DNA of 64,000 nt from Uranotaenia lowii (lineage: Eukaryota; Arthropoda; Insecta; Diptera; Culicidae). The translations under genes and the position numbers were made by a program. Below the pieces are notes generated by a model. The model made no database searches. It saw nothing but the letters and a program-made list of their open reading frames with translations, and was not told the DNA's origin. The stretch covers positions 58,984,746-59,048,745 of the forward strand of contig NC_073691.1 of assembly GCF_029784155.1 (NCBI RefSeq), read 5' to 3'. Shown here piece by piece: positions 12,049 to 23,285 of the stretch. The first letter of the stretch is position 1. Every line of letters begins with the position of its first letter.

Positions 12049-12112
12049 CCTGTAAAATTACGCAAATGTCCTGTAACAAAAAGGAGCAGGACATTTACCG
12101 TAATTTTACAGG
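12049..12112. repeat. Strong hairpin with about 25-bp arms
   Basis: The left arm 12049-12073 (CCTGTAAAATTACG...GTCCTG) and right arm 12087-12112 (CAGGACATTTACCG...TTACAGG) are complementary apart from a small bulge, around a 13-nt loop. It could be a foldback element remnant or a structured RNA. No promoter or tail was identified. Confidence 0.7.
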
Positions 12113-12777
12113 TCGAAAAACAAATTTTTAGTTTTTTAGTTATTGCTTTGATATAGATACACAGCTCCAGAAGACTTTTAAAGAAAGTGATGAGTAGATA
12201 CCGCCAGTTTAGATAAAAATGATTATTATATAGAAAGGCGTTAAACGTGTTTGTGCATCGTACATTTTTAGGGAAAAAATTTATGCAAATGATGTCTATG
12301 TTTGGATGAACGAATGTTTGCGAAGAAGTTAAAGTTAATTGAAAAACTATTTTTTCAAAGATTTAAAACAAATAATTTGAAATAAAAAAAATCGCTAAAA
12401 ATTTGTATTTATAACAATTTAACTTTTTATTATCTATCAGATCTTTTTGTTATTATCTATAGAGTTCGATAAACGATTGACGAGTGTTATTTTATATTAG
12501 TGCGGTCCGCCGAGAATATTTTGAAATAAAACTGGCCCGTTGATTCAAAAGGTAGCTCGCCCCTGCTCTAGAGTTCAATTAATGAAATAAATGGTCAATT
12601 TGTGAATAATGAATACGTTAAAACCATCAAAACTGATCTCCAAATTGCATATTAAGCGATAAGCTTACATAGAAAACAATAATATAAGATTTTGGTCGTT
12701 AAAGTTCAAATACAGATAAATACAGATTTTTTCATGAGGCCGATACAGATTTTTTAAAAAAACTATCTGACAACCCT

Positions 12778-12794
12778 GTTTGAAACATTCATTT
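12778..12794 (+). mobile_element. 5' edge of ITmD37E copy 2, before the nested insertion
   Basis: GTTTGAAACATTCATTT matches the leader of ITmD37E copy 1 (528-544, GTTTGAAACATTCGTTT) with one mismatch. The leader resumes at 14233, after an intervening insertion. Similarity to copy 1 does not extend further left. Confidence 0.65.
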
Positions 12795-14232
12795 CTGTAC
12801 CAACACATGAAGAGGATGTACAGTTGCGTTCAGAAAAGAATGAAATCGCGTGAAGCTGCGCACCCACTTCCAACTTTGACAAGCTGCCATTTCTCTCCCG
12901 GTTGATATTTTTTCATGAAAATTTTTAAGCACGAATGAAGTTCCTATCAATTTACAACACTCTTTGTGATAAATTTTGATTTATTGAAAGGAAAAATGAA
13001 GAATACATGGATTACAATGTTTTCCATACAAACATCCGTCCAAAAAAGAATGAAATCGTCAGTTGGGCGATAGTGAACCTCATTTTCTACCCGGCACCAT
13101 TTTAGTTCACGTTCATCGATTTTGACGAAACTTGACCTGATATTAGATCAAACATTTTTACATCTTTGGACCAAATTTCAAGATTATTCAATGAAAATTG
13201 TCAAAGATACAGTAAATTTAGTGAAGCAATTCCAAATTTCCCTTTTTTACGAGAAAGCTGTATCTTTGTTTCCCGGCATTGTAAAGACTTCAAATTTTGT
13301 AGAGTGTTAGTTGGATAGTTCAACTAAATTGTGTGAAATTTTCATGAAAAAACACCATTCGAGAGAGAAATGGCAGCTTGTCAAAGTTGGAAGTGGGTGT
13401 GCAGCTTCACGCGATTTCATTCTTTTTTGAACGCAACTGTATCTCCATATATGGCGAGTCGAGAAAAACCGCGTTTTAAAAAAAAAACAACATATTTTTA
13501 ATCGATAATTTAAAATCACTTGAAATTTTTACATTTTATGAAAGACAAACGATTTTTAGAAGCATCCCCTACATGTTAGAATAGAGGAATATGATTTTTC
13601 ATGATAAAAAAACGCGCTATCGTAGATAGAACCTAGCTCACTTAATATTTTGTCTCCCTTGTTTATACACCCTTTGCTATTTTCTCATTTCTAGCTTTAG
13701 TATTAAGCTCGCGTTCATTTGCAACTATGTTTTCATGTTGAATAAAGTGTCAAATCTTTATCAACACATAAAAAGGATCTATCTCCATATATGGCATATC
13801 GAGAAAAACACGTTTGAAAAAAATACAACCTATTTTAAATCCCTAATTAAAAATCACTTGAAATTTTTTCTTTTTATGAAAGACAAACGATTTTTAAAAG
13901 CATTCTCTATGTGTTAGAATAGAGGAATACCAATTTACATTAAAAAACCACGTTTTTATGTAGAATAAAGAGTCAAATTGATTATTTTGAGTTTGTTTGC
14001 GTAGTTGTAGCGAAAAATTGTTCTGGAGTAAAGGGTGTATATCAATGTGATGGCGGTTCTGGTTTTAGAATGTTTATAGATCCTTTACTCAAATAGAGTT
14101 TTTAATGAAACAGAATATTATTTTTTCAAAAGGGTTTTACCGTTAAGTAGTGCAAATGTTGGCCTATCCTGAGGTACTGAAAGTGGTTTTTGTTTATTTT
14201 TGGAGATAGATCCTTTTCACGTGTTGGTACAG
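12795..14232. mobile_element. 1.44-kb element with 4-bp target duplication, nested in ITmD37E copy 2
   Basis: The ends are CTGTACCAACACATGAAGAG and, inverted, CTGTACCAACACGTGAAAAG; after removing an inner MITE the left repeat continues through TATCTCC. It is flanked by ATTT at 12791-12794 and 14233-14236. The uninterrupted leader in ITmD37E copy 1 (GAAACATTCGTTTCTCCC) shows the empty site, which fixes both boundaries. It contains a two-unit tandem repeat (about 13441-13605 and 13781-13930, sharing TCTCCATATATGGC and GAAAGACAAACGATTTTTA). No transposase is readable. A 4-bp duplication fits Sola- or Chapaev-like elements, but the superfamily is uncertain. Confidence 0.7.
12821..13439. mobile_element. 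619-bp TA-flanked MITE with 77-bp inverted repeats
   Basis: The terminal inverted repeats at 12821-12897 and 13363-13439 are nearly identical; each begins CAGTTGCGTTCA. TA flanks both sides (12819-12820, 13440-13441). The second unit of the surrounding tandem repeat has CAACACATAAAAAGGATCTA then TCTCCATATATGG near 13761-13793 with no insertion, so it is a paralogous empty site. No protein is encoded. The internal stretch AAAAAAGAATGAAATCGTC near 13043 is a partial extra copy of the terminal repeat. Confidence 0.85.
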
Positions 14233-15397
14233 ATTTCTCCCAAAATGTCGCGAATTAAAAAAGAAGTTAAAATTCGTGTGTTGGACACTGATGCGAGAGA
14301 AGGGCATCTCGATGAATGAAGTGGCGAAACGTTTCGGCATTCATCCGGCGAGTGTAAAATCCATCATCCACAAGTTCGGGGAACACTATACGTTGGATGA
14401 TTTGTCAGGACGAGGCAGAAAACCAGGACCATCTGACCCAAATCTGGACCGTATGGTAATCAACCTCATTAACCGGAATCGATCGATGTCCAAACGGGAT
14501 TTGGCGAAAAAAGCTGGGACATCGATCGGAATAGTACAGTGGATCAAGAAGCGGAACAACCTGGAGACATACAAGAAACAGAAAGTGTCCAAACAAACGG
14601 CTGAAAATAATCACGAGCCAAAACCAGAGCCCGGAAGCTGTATCATCGGATTTTGCAGAAGCCAGATGCGTGCATTCTCATGGACGATGAAACTTATGTA
14701 AAAGAGGATTCCAGTACTCTTCCGGGACCACAATTCTACACTGCAGCTATTGGAAAAGATGTGAGTGACTACGAGAAGTCGATTGAGGTGGAAAAATTTG
14801 GCCATAAAGTGCTTGTGTGGCAGGCAATCTGCTCCTGCGGATTGAAGTCGGCGGGTTTTTTTTTACAAAAGGAACAATAAATGTCGATATCTACCAAAAG
14901 GAGTGTTTGCAGAAAAGGTTGCTGCAACTCTATAAGAAACATACAACTCCACCGTTGTTCTGGTCGGATTTGACGTCAGCCCACTACGCTAAAGCCACTC
15001 TTAGATGGTTTGAGGATAACGATGTAGATTTCGTTGAGAAAGATATTAACCCATTAAACTGCCCCAGCTTCGCCCCATAGAACGATATTGAGCTATCGTC
15101 AAGAGAGTTTTCAAGAAGGATGGTAAGGCCAACAGGACCATGGCGGTTTTCAAGAAAAATTGGAATGCTGCGACCAAGAAGTGTGATCAATCAGCTGTAC
15201 AAAACCTAATGAAACGCGTCAAGTCGAAAATCCGAGAATATTACCAATAATTACTTTTTTACTTGTACATATTTCTTTATAAACTGTAAGAATAAGCTTT
15301 TTAAAACACTTCCGAACTGTTTCTTTGTTTGAATTATCAATAAAATCAATACAATGAAAAAAATGTGTTTATAACTTATTTTCGGTACACTCCTTAA
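14233..15397 (+). mobile_element. ITmD37E transposon copy 2, near full length but dead
   Basis: Starting at the ATG near 14244 (MSRIKKEVKIRVL), the frame encodes the paired helix-turn-helix region of a Tc1/mariner-type transposase with GRGRKP between the halves, then MDDETYVK (about 14678-14701), FWSDLTSAHYAKAT (about 14960) and PIERY (about 15075). Spacing from the second Asp to the Glu is 37 residues in the restored reading. Frame breaks are visible near 14283, near 14637, in the T run at about 14856-14863 and in the C run near 15062; a TGA replaces Trp near 15090. The right end is TACACTCCTTA at 15397, as in copy 1. A 1.44-kb element interrupts its leader. The left terminal repeat was not found in either copy. 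Confidence 0.88.
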
Positions 15398-15939
15398 CTT
15401 CAGCTTTTTCAGGCACCAAATTAATTTTTTTTCGAGCTCCTAATAACAGACTTACAGCCTTTTTCTCGAAGCATGTTTTTCGGATTTTTTTTCTTAGACT
15501 TCGGATAACTTTAAATTCAATGGTTGAAGCTGAATATTGTTCGAGAATCATATTTAAGTTTTCTGTTTACAAAAAAAGTCACGTTACAAGCTTTCCAAAA
15601 CTACAAAATTTGTAAAAATCGATTGAGAAACAACAGAGTTTTAGCGGAAAAGGTGTTAGGGGCCATTTGACCCCCGGCGGTGTAAGTAGGTATACCACAT
15701 ACGTATTTCGAAATCTACAAACTTAAAAAATAATATTTTAATGCAAAAAACGTGCTTTTTTAAAATAAAAATAGTCATGAAGAAAGATTTGCGAAAAAAA
15801 AAACAAATATAATAGAAGTTATAGTCATTTGAAGTTCCAAAAATGTTATTTGACCCCTCCCGGTACAAATAAGGTTGAAGATCCTGATGTCCATGATGCG
15901 TAGGCAAGGATGGAACTAATATCCGGTACAACTGTGTTC
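15398..15939. other. Noncoding stretch with a short direct repeat
   Basis: No gene is supported. ATTTGACCCCCGGCGGT near 15667 and ATTTGACCCCTCCCGGT near 15850 form a direct repeat. The second lies in what appears to be the body of the minus-strand SINE whose head follows at 15940-16016. Confidence 0.35.
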
Positions 15940-16016
15940 GATATTTACTCTTGGGCTCGAACTCACGGACATCGGCTCAGGAAGCAACTGACTTGCCAAC
16001 TGAGCTATATCACAAA
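15940..16016 (-). mobile_element. tRNA-derived SINE head
   Basis: On the minus strand, TAGCTCAGTTGGCAAGT (15991-16007) is an A box and GAGTTCGAGCCC (15953-15964) a B box with tRNA-like spacing. They are followed by unrelated body sequence rather than an acceptor stem, so this is a SINE head and not a functional tRNA gene. It abuts the 3' side of the non-LTR remnant at 16040-17340. Confidence 0.65.
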
Positions 16017-16039
16017 CCCGTTGCGGGAAATCAATATTG

Positions 16040-17340
16040 TCGTATTTGTTTATGGGGCAAAACAGTTTACAGCATAAGTCGTCGAGAAGAGAAAGCACGT
16101 CGTTGAAATAGACTAGGAAAATAATCGGTCTTAAATGGCTTCCTCTAGGCACACCGGAGGAGGCAGAAAACTATCTGGAAAATCTATGTCCCATTCGAAC
16201 AGTCAACTTACGCCCAGTCAAATAACTGCGAAACAAGTCAAGTAAAGTACCACCGAAACCTAAGCGTCTGAGTTTCCCTATGGAAATTGCGTGGTTCAGC
16301 TTGTCGAATGCAGCTGACAGATCGGTGTAGATGGCATCAGTTTGAGATTAGGCAGCAAAGCTTTCATGCACAAAAGAAGTGAACGTCAGCAAGTTACTTA
16401 TCGTGCAGCGCTTGGACATGAATTTGTGCTGTGCTGATCTTTGAAGATGTTATTCTTACAGGACGAGAAAATGGGATCCAGGACTACCAATTCAAACAAT
16501 TTGGCTATTAAACTAAGCTTGCCAGATTGCCCGGTTTTATCCGGGTTTGCCCGGACATTTGATGCAAAATTTCGAGAAAGTCCGGTCCGGCCCGGTTGCC
16601 CGGATATCGTGAAAAAAGTCCGGATATTGCCCGGTTTTTTTCACAATTTTCACAAAAAAAAAAACAAAAAAATCAAAGTTTTAGAGTAAGTTTCACAATA
16701 ATCGATTATCGGTATCAAAATTTTCAACGGTTCTTGCAAATAATTTCAATGATTTACTTTTATAAACCTTTAAATATTTAAGTGTCCAAAAAAGTTATTG
16801 GAAAACTGCAATTACATTAATAAAATATCGATTTCGATTTTTTTTGCATTTTTCTTTGCTTTTATATATAATAACACCTAAATTTTGCCCGGTTTTTGCC
16901 CGGTTTTTGGATTTGAAAAATTGAAATCCATGCCCGGATTTTGCCAGGTTTTTTTGAAAAAATGCCCGGAATTGCTAGGCCCGGATAGTAGTGAAAAAAA
17001 TTCTGGCAACCTTATATTAAACATAAGGCTTAGATTCCACGTTAGTTGTTGACATCCCGTCTATCACATTTTTGAGGAACGGGGCTATATAAATTTTCTT
17101 CCAGAGTTAGGGGAAGAAAGCTCTGTCAAGTGAAGTTTGAAAGATAAGACGGATAGGGGTCAACAAAACAGGCATACAGGTACGGTTAGGTACCATTTTC
17201 CCGTTCCAACGGACTGTGAGTTAATCTCTCGGTGTCCAGCGAGCTTTTATTCGCTTTACTCTCCGAAAACTTAACTGGAACCCCGAAATCAAGCAAAACT
17301 CCCTTTGAAAATCGATGTAATCTAATCCATCTTCTTGATA
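16040..17340 (-). mobile_element. Jockey-superfamily non-LTR retrotransposon remnant
   Basis: On the minus strand the reverse transcriptase fingers and palm can be followed in order: FQTSLDRAFFP near 17150, DVNN then RGI then ALCLIAKLFELVVLDP across 16470-17060, HKFMSKRCTISNLL near 16400, motif A DAIYTDLSAAFDK (16299-16337), and motif B GVPRGSHLRPIIF (about 16113-16152). Motif C (YADD) is lost; the sequence changes after LLDDLCCKLF. Several in-frame stops show it is dead. The MITE at 16514-17014 interrupts it between ALC and the AKLFE region. The family is inferred from motif wording as Jockey/CR1-like. Confidence 0.8.
16514..17014. mobile_element. 501-bp MITE with perfect 8-bp target duplication, copy 2
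   Basis: This is the same family as 7816-8335: TAAGCTTGCCAGATTGCCCG at the left, TAAGGTTGCCAGAAT inverted at the right, with the same GCCCGG-rich subterminal sequence. It is flanked by TATTAAAC at 16506-16513 and 17015-17022. It inserted into the non-LTR reverse transcriptase, whose frame can be followed across the join, so it is younger than that element. Confidence 0.88.
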
Positions 17341-18012
17341 CGCTATCCGGGTAAAGGAAGTTCCTGCAGTTTTTAATTCACAATCGATTCATTAGGCGGT
17401 AATATCGAATCCTAGTAATGAAATCGTTATGAAAGTGTTAATTTAAATCGTTCATGAAGATATTTTCAATCGCCATCGTCAAAATGTTTCAATTGAGTGA
17501 TTTTCTATGATTTTACGAAACGCTTTGCCCAAAAACAAGTAGAATCGGCCGGATGATAAGTTAGTTCGTAAACTTGTTGGTAAAAAGAAGCAAATATGTT
17601 GACTGGTATTTAACGATTTAACCTATCATTGGAGTGAAGTGATTAACAATGAATCTCAACTATAAGCATATAGCGTGGAAAAATTCAGTTGTCGAGCTAG
17701 CCTCGTGGTTAGGTGACGGAGCGTGCCTACGGAGGGCTCAATTTCGAATCTCAGTTGGGGCGTTTTTTTCGTTTTACTTAAATTACACATGATTGTTTAT
17801 TTGGCGTTTTGGGCATATCGCCTCCACTTTTGTAGCTGTGTGCTCTTTTAGTAAGCTTATTATGATCGTTTTATCTGGTAGGTATGTTTGTTTGAGTTAT
17901 TCTGTTGTTCCTTCAAAAATGCTTGCTGGGATCATTTTTAACCAATTATACAAAATAAGATGCACACACTAGTAAAACTGAACTAAATTTCAAACTACAC
18001 TTGCTCTTTCAG
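17341..18012. other. Noncoding stretch containing a SINE head
   Basis: No gene is supported apart from the tRNA-like unit at 17693-17765. The last 30 bases before 18013 are pyrimidine-rich and end in CTCTTTCAG, a plausible splice acceptor. Confidence 0.35.
17693..17765 (+). mobile_element. tRNA-derived SINE head
   Basis: AGCCTCGTGGTTAGGTGACG resembles an A box and TTTCGAATCTC a B box, about 35 nt apart. It is followed by GGGGCG and a T run. No clean acceptor stem forms, so a SINE is favoured over a tRNA gene. Confidence 0.55.
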
Positions 18013-18107
18013 ATGCTTTAACCCTTGCAGTGTGCAGGTTTCGTCGACAACGAACTTGACTTCAAATACCAACAGCCCGTATGCCGCGAAACCCGGATCC
18101 AGACAAG
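18013..18107 (+). CDS. Possible isolated exon (unidentified)
   Basis: A 95-bp segment lies between a good acceptor (TTGCTCTTTCAG) and a good donor (CAAG then GTAAAT). Only one of the three frames is open throughout, reading from CFNPCSVQVSS to PGSRQ. An exon of a cysteine-bearing secreted or extracellular protein is imaginable, but there is no recognised domain and no partner exon. A 95-bp open stretch between chance splice signals is not rare, so this is weak. Confidence 0.22.
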
Positions 18108-20949
18108 GTAAATATACGATTTTATGTGTTTCCTCTGAAATTCACTGTTATTGTTGTTGTTTTGCCAGATTTTGCTCAAACACTTTAAAATACAATACTT
18201 TCACATTAAATTTTCACACGCGACGAATGTTATCACTAGCATGAGTTGGCAGCTACAGGATTTCCGAAAGCACTTTATACGACAAAAATAAAAATATACA
18301 AATTAAGAGATCGCTAAAACCGGCTGCTTCCGGAATCCTTCTCAAGGGATTGTTTCAAGCTGCATGCCGGGTCGATTTAAATGCCCACAATCTAATTAAA
18401 AGTTGGCTAATTATGGTCTCTCTTCAGCAGTTGGATGGATGAGGTAGGTATCTGTTGCTCATTTCAGATGCTGATTGACTGATGATCCGTCTTCGAGAAT
18501 TATTGGAATGAGGTGTCGTTAGATTGGTTCACAAACTTTTCTTTTAGAGAAAATAACTTAAAAAAATAGTTAGTTTCTTCACAAAACTTTTTTAAATGGT
18601 TTCCTAATTTTTTAGAAAATTCTCTATGTAGCACTGGTCAAACTTTCAAGAAGCAATGAATCGTGAGGGTCACATTGAATAATGGTAGAGAATACTATGA
18701 AAATAAAAGAAAACATTTAAAAAAAGCACCAATAAAAGAACGGAAAACTTAAAAAGGCCATTCGAAATGCGTTCGAAAGTATCAGTTTGCACCGCCTTAG
18801 TGTTATCGTAAAATATAATAAAATGTCAAAAAGTAGATGCCAGGTAGGAGTTTTACATTGCCACAGTTCGAATAAGAATAAGAAAAATATAATATCTACT
18901 TATCGAAAAAATTACCGGCTGGGACATTTTTGAATCAATCTAACACCAATGATGTGTCCTAGAATTGCTACTAGGAACTACCGAACGAAAAATGATGCAT
19001 TCGGCGAAGCAATTGAAGAGGTAGGTTGATCGTTTTTTCTTTAATTTAGCCTTTGCTCCCAAGACTTTTGTAAGAAACTGCCGCTCATCTTTGCGCTAAT
19101 TATCTGGATTTTATGGAGAAGTCGAATACCGGATTGCCGACATCGGTTTGCCTCGATAAAATATGCAGTTCTAAGTAGGTAAAAACACTCCCGAGAAAAC
19201 GAGAACGAACGCCAAGCAAAGCTACTTGAACTTTTCAAATCTTGTTTTGTGCTGCTTCATTTGATTCTAATTATCTCGGATTAAAGTCGATGGACGTACA
19301 CAGGATCCGGAAGTCTAGAAGATTTTCTGACGGATAAGAAAAAAACATTCCACAGACATGAAGTGAAGAAAGTTCGTTAAAGTGATATCGAAACTGAGAC
19401 GGATTTACGAATGAAAAATCGATTGAATCAAATTCAATATCGTCGAACGGAATAATAAACATCAACTTGAAACTTTCCTTTGTCAGACTCAAACTTTGAG
19501 CCGAGTAAACTAGAAGTTGGCGGCACCAATAAGAATCGATACTTTCGGAAATTGTCGCTGTCGGTAAACATTTGGAAAGCAGGAAAAAAAAAGTCTTGAA
19601 ATGCAGGACGAAATTTGTGGTAAGAGTTTTGAATAAATTTATGGATCAATAAAATAGAAAAAAAAAGTGAAACTATAGAACGGAATCATTCAAATTGAAA
19701 TCCGGTTTCGATCCATCCGAGAGAGGCTATTCGTTTTCTTACTTTGAAAGGTGGCACCATGGGAAATAACTAAGAAAAAACAATTTTGTCACATCCGACG
19801 TTTCGAATCTCAAACGGTGCATTTTCAAGAAAATTCCGTATTCATTTACACGTAGAAAAGAAACAGTTTGATTCTGTTTTGTAAATTATTTATCATAAAT
19901 TTTAGTCCGAGTAAATTAGTCCAATGCCCACAGATACAATAAACATAGCAAAGCATCCGCCTGCGATAAAATGATACCTGCCCAAAAGAAAAATAAATGG
20001 CACATAGTCGGAGAAACCGGAGACGGAAGTCGAAGATGTCTGTGTGGAAAAGTGGGATTCGGTTCCGTTTGTTTTTCGGTCGGTGCAAGGTGTGGGAGTA
20101 TAAATATTCCACAAATAACAACAACCGACGCCAACGGAAGAAAACATTGTTTCCGATTTATGTGTGCACATGGCTTCGAGTGTTGCTTTTTCCCGGCGTT
20201 CAATTCATAATCATATTTGCCAGAGAGCATGCAGACCGGTGAAAAACTGACGAAAGAATCAGAAGCAGAGGACTGTGTGTTTGCGCCAGACGTTTTGTGC
20301 TACGGAAATTTCTCTAGCGTACTTCTGGTGAAGAGGCTGGGGTTGGAAATAGTTTTACGGTTTCCCGGGAATCCTTTTTCATTCGACGTCGGGAAATAAA
20401 AAAAAGAGGAGAGAAACCCACCTTTCACAGGATAACTGGGAGCTGAGTGTTTGCATGCTAAAGAGATATCACTGGCGGCTGCCGGAAACGTTTTATTTCT
20501 GGTGATTTTATTTACGTCTTCGTCGTCGTAGCTGTCTCGGAAGGGAAAATAGCTGCACAAGTGAAATCTGACGTCTTGTTGCTGCTGTGCTTAAGAAGGA
20601 TTTGCTTGCTGCCTCTTGTTTAGGGAGATTTTTCGGCTACTTACACAGATGTCAAACATGCCCGGGCAGGATGAGAACTGTAGAAGTATCTCGAATACAA
20701 TAAGATGCATGAATGTTTGAATTCGAATTCTAGATAAGCGTTCCGGAATCAATCGAGTTTAAGCTGACGTTTTTTTAAACTGTAGGATTTTTTTTTGGAT
20801 AAGCTTGATAGATTAAATCAATAACAATGGGATTATTGATTAGAGGAAGATAATACTTAACATTATTTAAATCAAAATAAACAAAACTAACTTGCTCATT
20901 TCCACTTAAATCGTTAACAAATAAAAACTTAAGCACACTGAAATGCTCA
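18108..20949. other. Noncoding stretch, partly GC-richer
   Basis: No gene can be supported. Around 19970-20560 the base composition rises and several overlapping frames are open on both strands, none with a recognisable domain. The region could be the 5' flank or untranslated sequence of an unseen gene. Confidence 0.35.
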
Positions 20950-22229
20950 CACATACATATTAGATCAATTAGCACAAATCTGGCCCAGTTTTCCTCATAC
21001 TGCATCAAATCTATTGAAAAAGGATTCCAAGTAGATACTATTTACACGAATCTCAAACCTGCTTTCGACCGTGTCATTCACAACCTGCTCCTCGCCAAGC
21101 TGAACAGGCTTTTCGGAAACGTTTGTTTCGTGGATGGGATCATATCTGAAAAACAGACAACTGTCTGTAAAACTAGGAACCCAAACTTCTTCTGCATTCC
21201 TCAATGAGTCAGGCGTGCCACAAGGCAGCAATCTCGGCCCTCTTCTTTTCTCACTTTTTTTCAATGATGTGTTGCTGATGCTTGCTGCCGAACTTACGCG
21301 GACGACCTGAAACTATTTCATGTGGTTAAAAATGAAGCTGACTGTCTAAGACTACAAGAATACATTGATTTGTTCGCCAAATGGTGTTCTAACAACCATC
21401 CGACCGTCAGCATCCCGAAGTGCGTCATCATCTCCTTTACTCGTAAATCTAACCCTATTGCATGGTCTTATAAAATTACGAATACTCCGCTGGATAGGGT
21501 CTCATCTTTCAAGGATCTTGGCGTCATCCTTGACGAGAAAATGACTTTCCATGAGCATTACGCCAGCATCATAGCTAAAGCCAATAGAAATCTCGGATTC
21601 ATCACAAGGATTTCCAAAGAATTCAAAGATCCCTACTGCCTACGATCTCTGTACTATTCTCTTGTACGATCCAACTTGGAAACTGTATCGGTTGTATGGA
21701 GTCCTTACACAGCATACTGGGCTAAGCGTATCGAAGCAGTCCAATCGAGATTCGTCAAATTCGCCCTCCGATTTCTACCCTGGAACAATCCTGATACTCT
21801 ACCTTATTATAAACACCGATGTTTATTGATCGGAATGGAATCGCTCTCCGAAAGGCGCATAATTGCACGAGCTGTCTTCATTAAAAAACTCATTGACTAC
21901 GAAATTGACTGTCCCGGATTATTACATCAAATCAACATTAACATCAGACCACGCATCCTAAGAGGTAGAGAATTTCTGCGCATCGATTTCCAGCGAACCA
22001 ACTACGGACAGCAGGAACCACTTCGAGCTATGTTTAAAGTGTTCAATCATTTTTACGACCTGTATGATTTTCATATTTCAACTGATGTTTTTAGGACTAA
22101 AGTTAGGAATAGTAATCAGTTAGCAAGTATCACTATGTAAGTTTAGTTAGATTCTTACTTAGATTCTTCTTATTAGACAATACTGTCAGATGAAATTTCT
22201 AATTCAAATACAAATACAAATACAAATTA
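20950..22229 (+). mobile_element. Non-LTR retrotransposon 3' end with reverse transcriptase remnant
   Basis: Motif A reads VDTIYTNLKPAFDR from 21031, motif B SGVPQGSNLGPLLF near 21209, and motif C YADDLKLF at 21295-21318. Motifs A and C share a frame while B is shifted, so at least two frameshifts lie between. From 21322 to 22140 a 272-codon frame is intact and covers the thumb and C-terminal region, including FKDLGVILDEKMTFHEHY and the SNLETVSVVWSPY stretch, typical of Jockey-superfamily elements. Asp in the motif A IYTDL position is Asn. It ends in (AAATAC)n at about 22203-22228, a simple-repeat tail. The 5' part is missing, a usual result of target-primed reverse transcription. Confidence 0.88.
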
Positions 22230-23282
22230 GCTACTAAACGCAATTTAAGTTACAGAGGGGCTCTGCCGCCTGCAAGTCCGTCCCAATTGCGTTTTCATCA
22301 TTTTTCAGTTTATTGCTTGAATCACTATAATTTTATTTGTAGTTTCAAGAGAAAACTTCGTTTTCAGTACTTTGTTGTGATGAACATTGAAAAATACATT
22401 CAGATGGCATTTTTTTAAAAGTTGCAAAAAGTCAAAAATAGGTACTTACATCGATTTGTTCGGATGAAGTCTTTTGAATCATTTTATTTTAATTTAAATA
22501 AATCCTCTGAAAAAGCGAGAAGGTTGAACACCACCCACCAAGTGTCTTCCACACTGTTTACAAACAAAAAAGCCAAACCTGTTACTAATCACAGTCAGTG
22601 TTATTGTGTTAAGCAGAAGGTGCTCGATTACTGTTCACTTTATGTCATATGGTTCCATTTTGTTAAATGGTCACTAAACAAGATCACTTTTCAGCTTTTT
22701 TTGCTGATCACAATGCAACTTACAGGGATTGATCCTCATTCATTTTCAAGTACTCTTGGCAAATTTGAGCTCATTTGAAAATATTTTTAGGGTGAGCTTA
22801 TGGGTTTATTGAAATAGATAATTAAGTTTGTCTTACAATTTTTCGAAGATGTGTTCTAGCCAGCTACTGTTATTATTAGATGATGGTTTGATAATACACG
22901 GTAATTGGTAGTACAGGCATCTGTATATATCTGTTTTAGATAACCGACTAAATCAAACCGAAAAAAATTACAAATTCATAAACTAGCAACTTGTTTAGAA
23001 AATTTACTTACAAATTGAGAGATAAAAAATAGGAGTGTGATACCCCTTGTTTTCGCATACACATATACATTCGGTTTATCTGATGACAACCTGCATAGCA
23101 CACATATTCATTTACCACCTCAGTCTTGTTCTTACTCGAGTGCAGTTCACTATGACGATCATGTACGCTTCTAGATTTGTCCAGTTATTATCATTATCTC
23201 GGACACTACATAACGGCGACAAGTATGCTCTAACTAGTCTGTTTAAGGTGGAAATTTAAACCAAGCTAATTTCTACTAAGAC
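22230..23282. other. Noncoding stretch with a repeat relic
   Basis: At 22258-22315 there is a relative of the CTGTCCCATATG repeat seen at 1732-1785 (shared CATTTTTCAGTTTAT). Beyond that no gene or element was recognised. Confidence 0.35.
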
Positions 23283-23285
23283 TTA

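Larger units (their letters stand above)
9795..12794. other. AT-rich noncoding stretch
   Basis: Very AT-rich with no supported gene. It contains the hairpin at 12049-12112 and short iterated CTAGATCAT motifs near 11340-11367. Near 12500-12575, GTGCGGTCCGCCGAG followed by CGCCCCTG resembles the inner part and right end of a hAT element, but no left end was found. Confidence 0.4.

Noticed and set aside
12500..12575. Right end of a hAT element (CGCCCCTG)
   Set aside because: No matching left end or duplication found upstream.
22422..22778. 118-codon plus-strand frame
   Set aside because: AT-rich, no domain, no splice context; likely chance.
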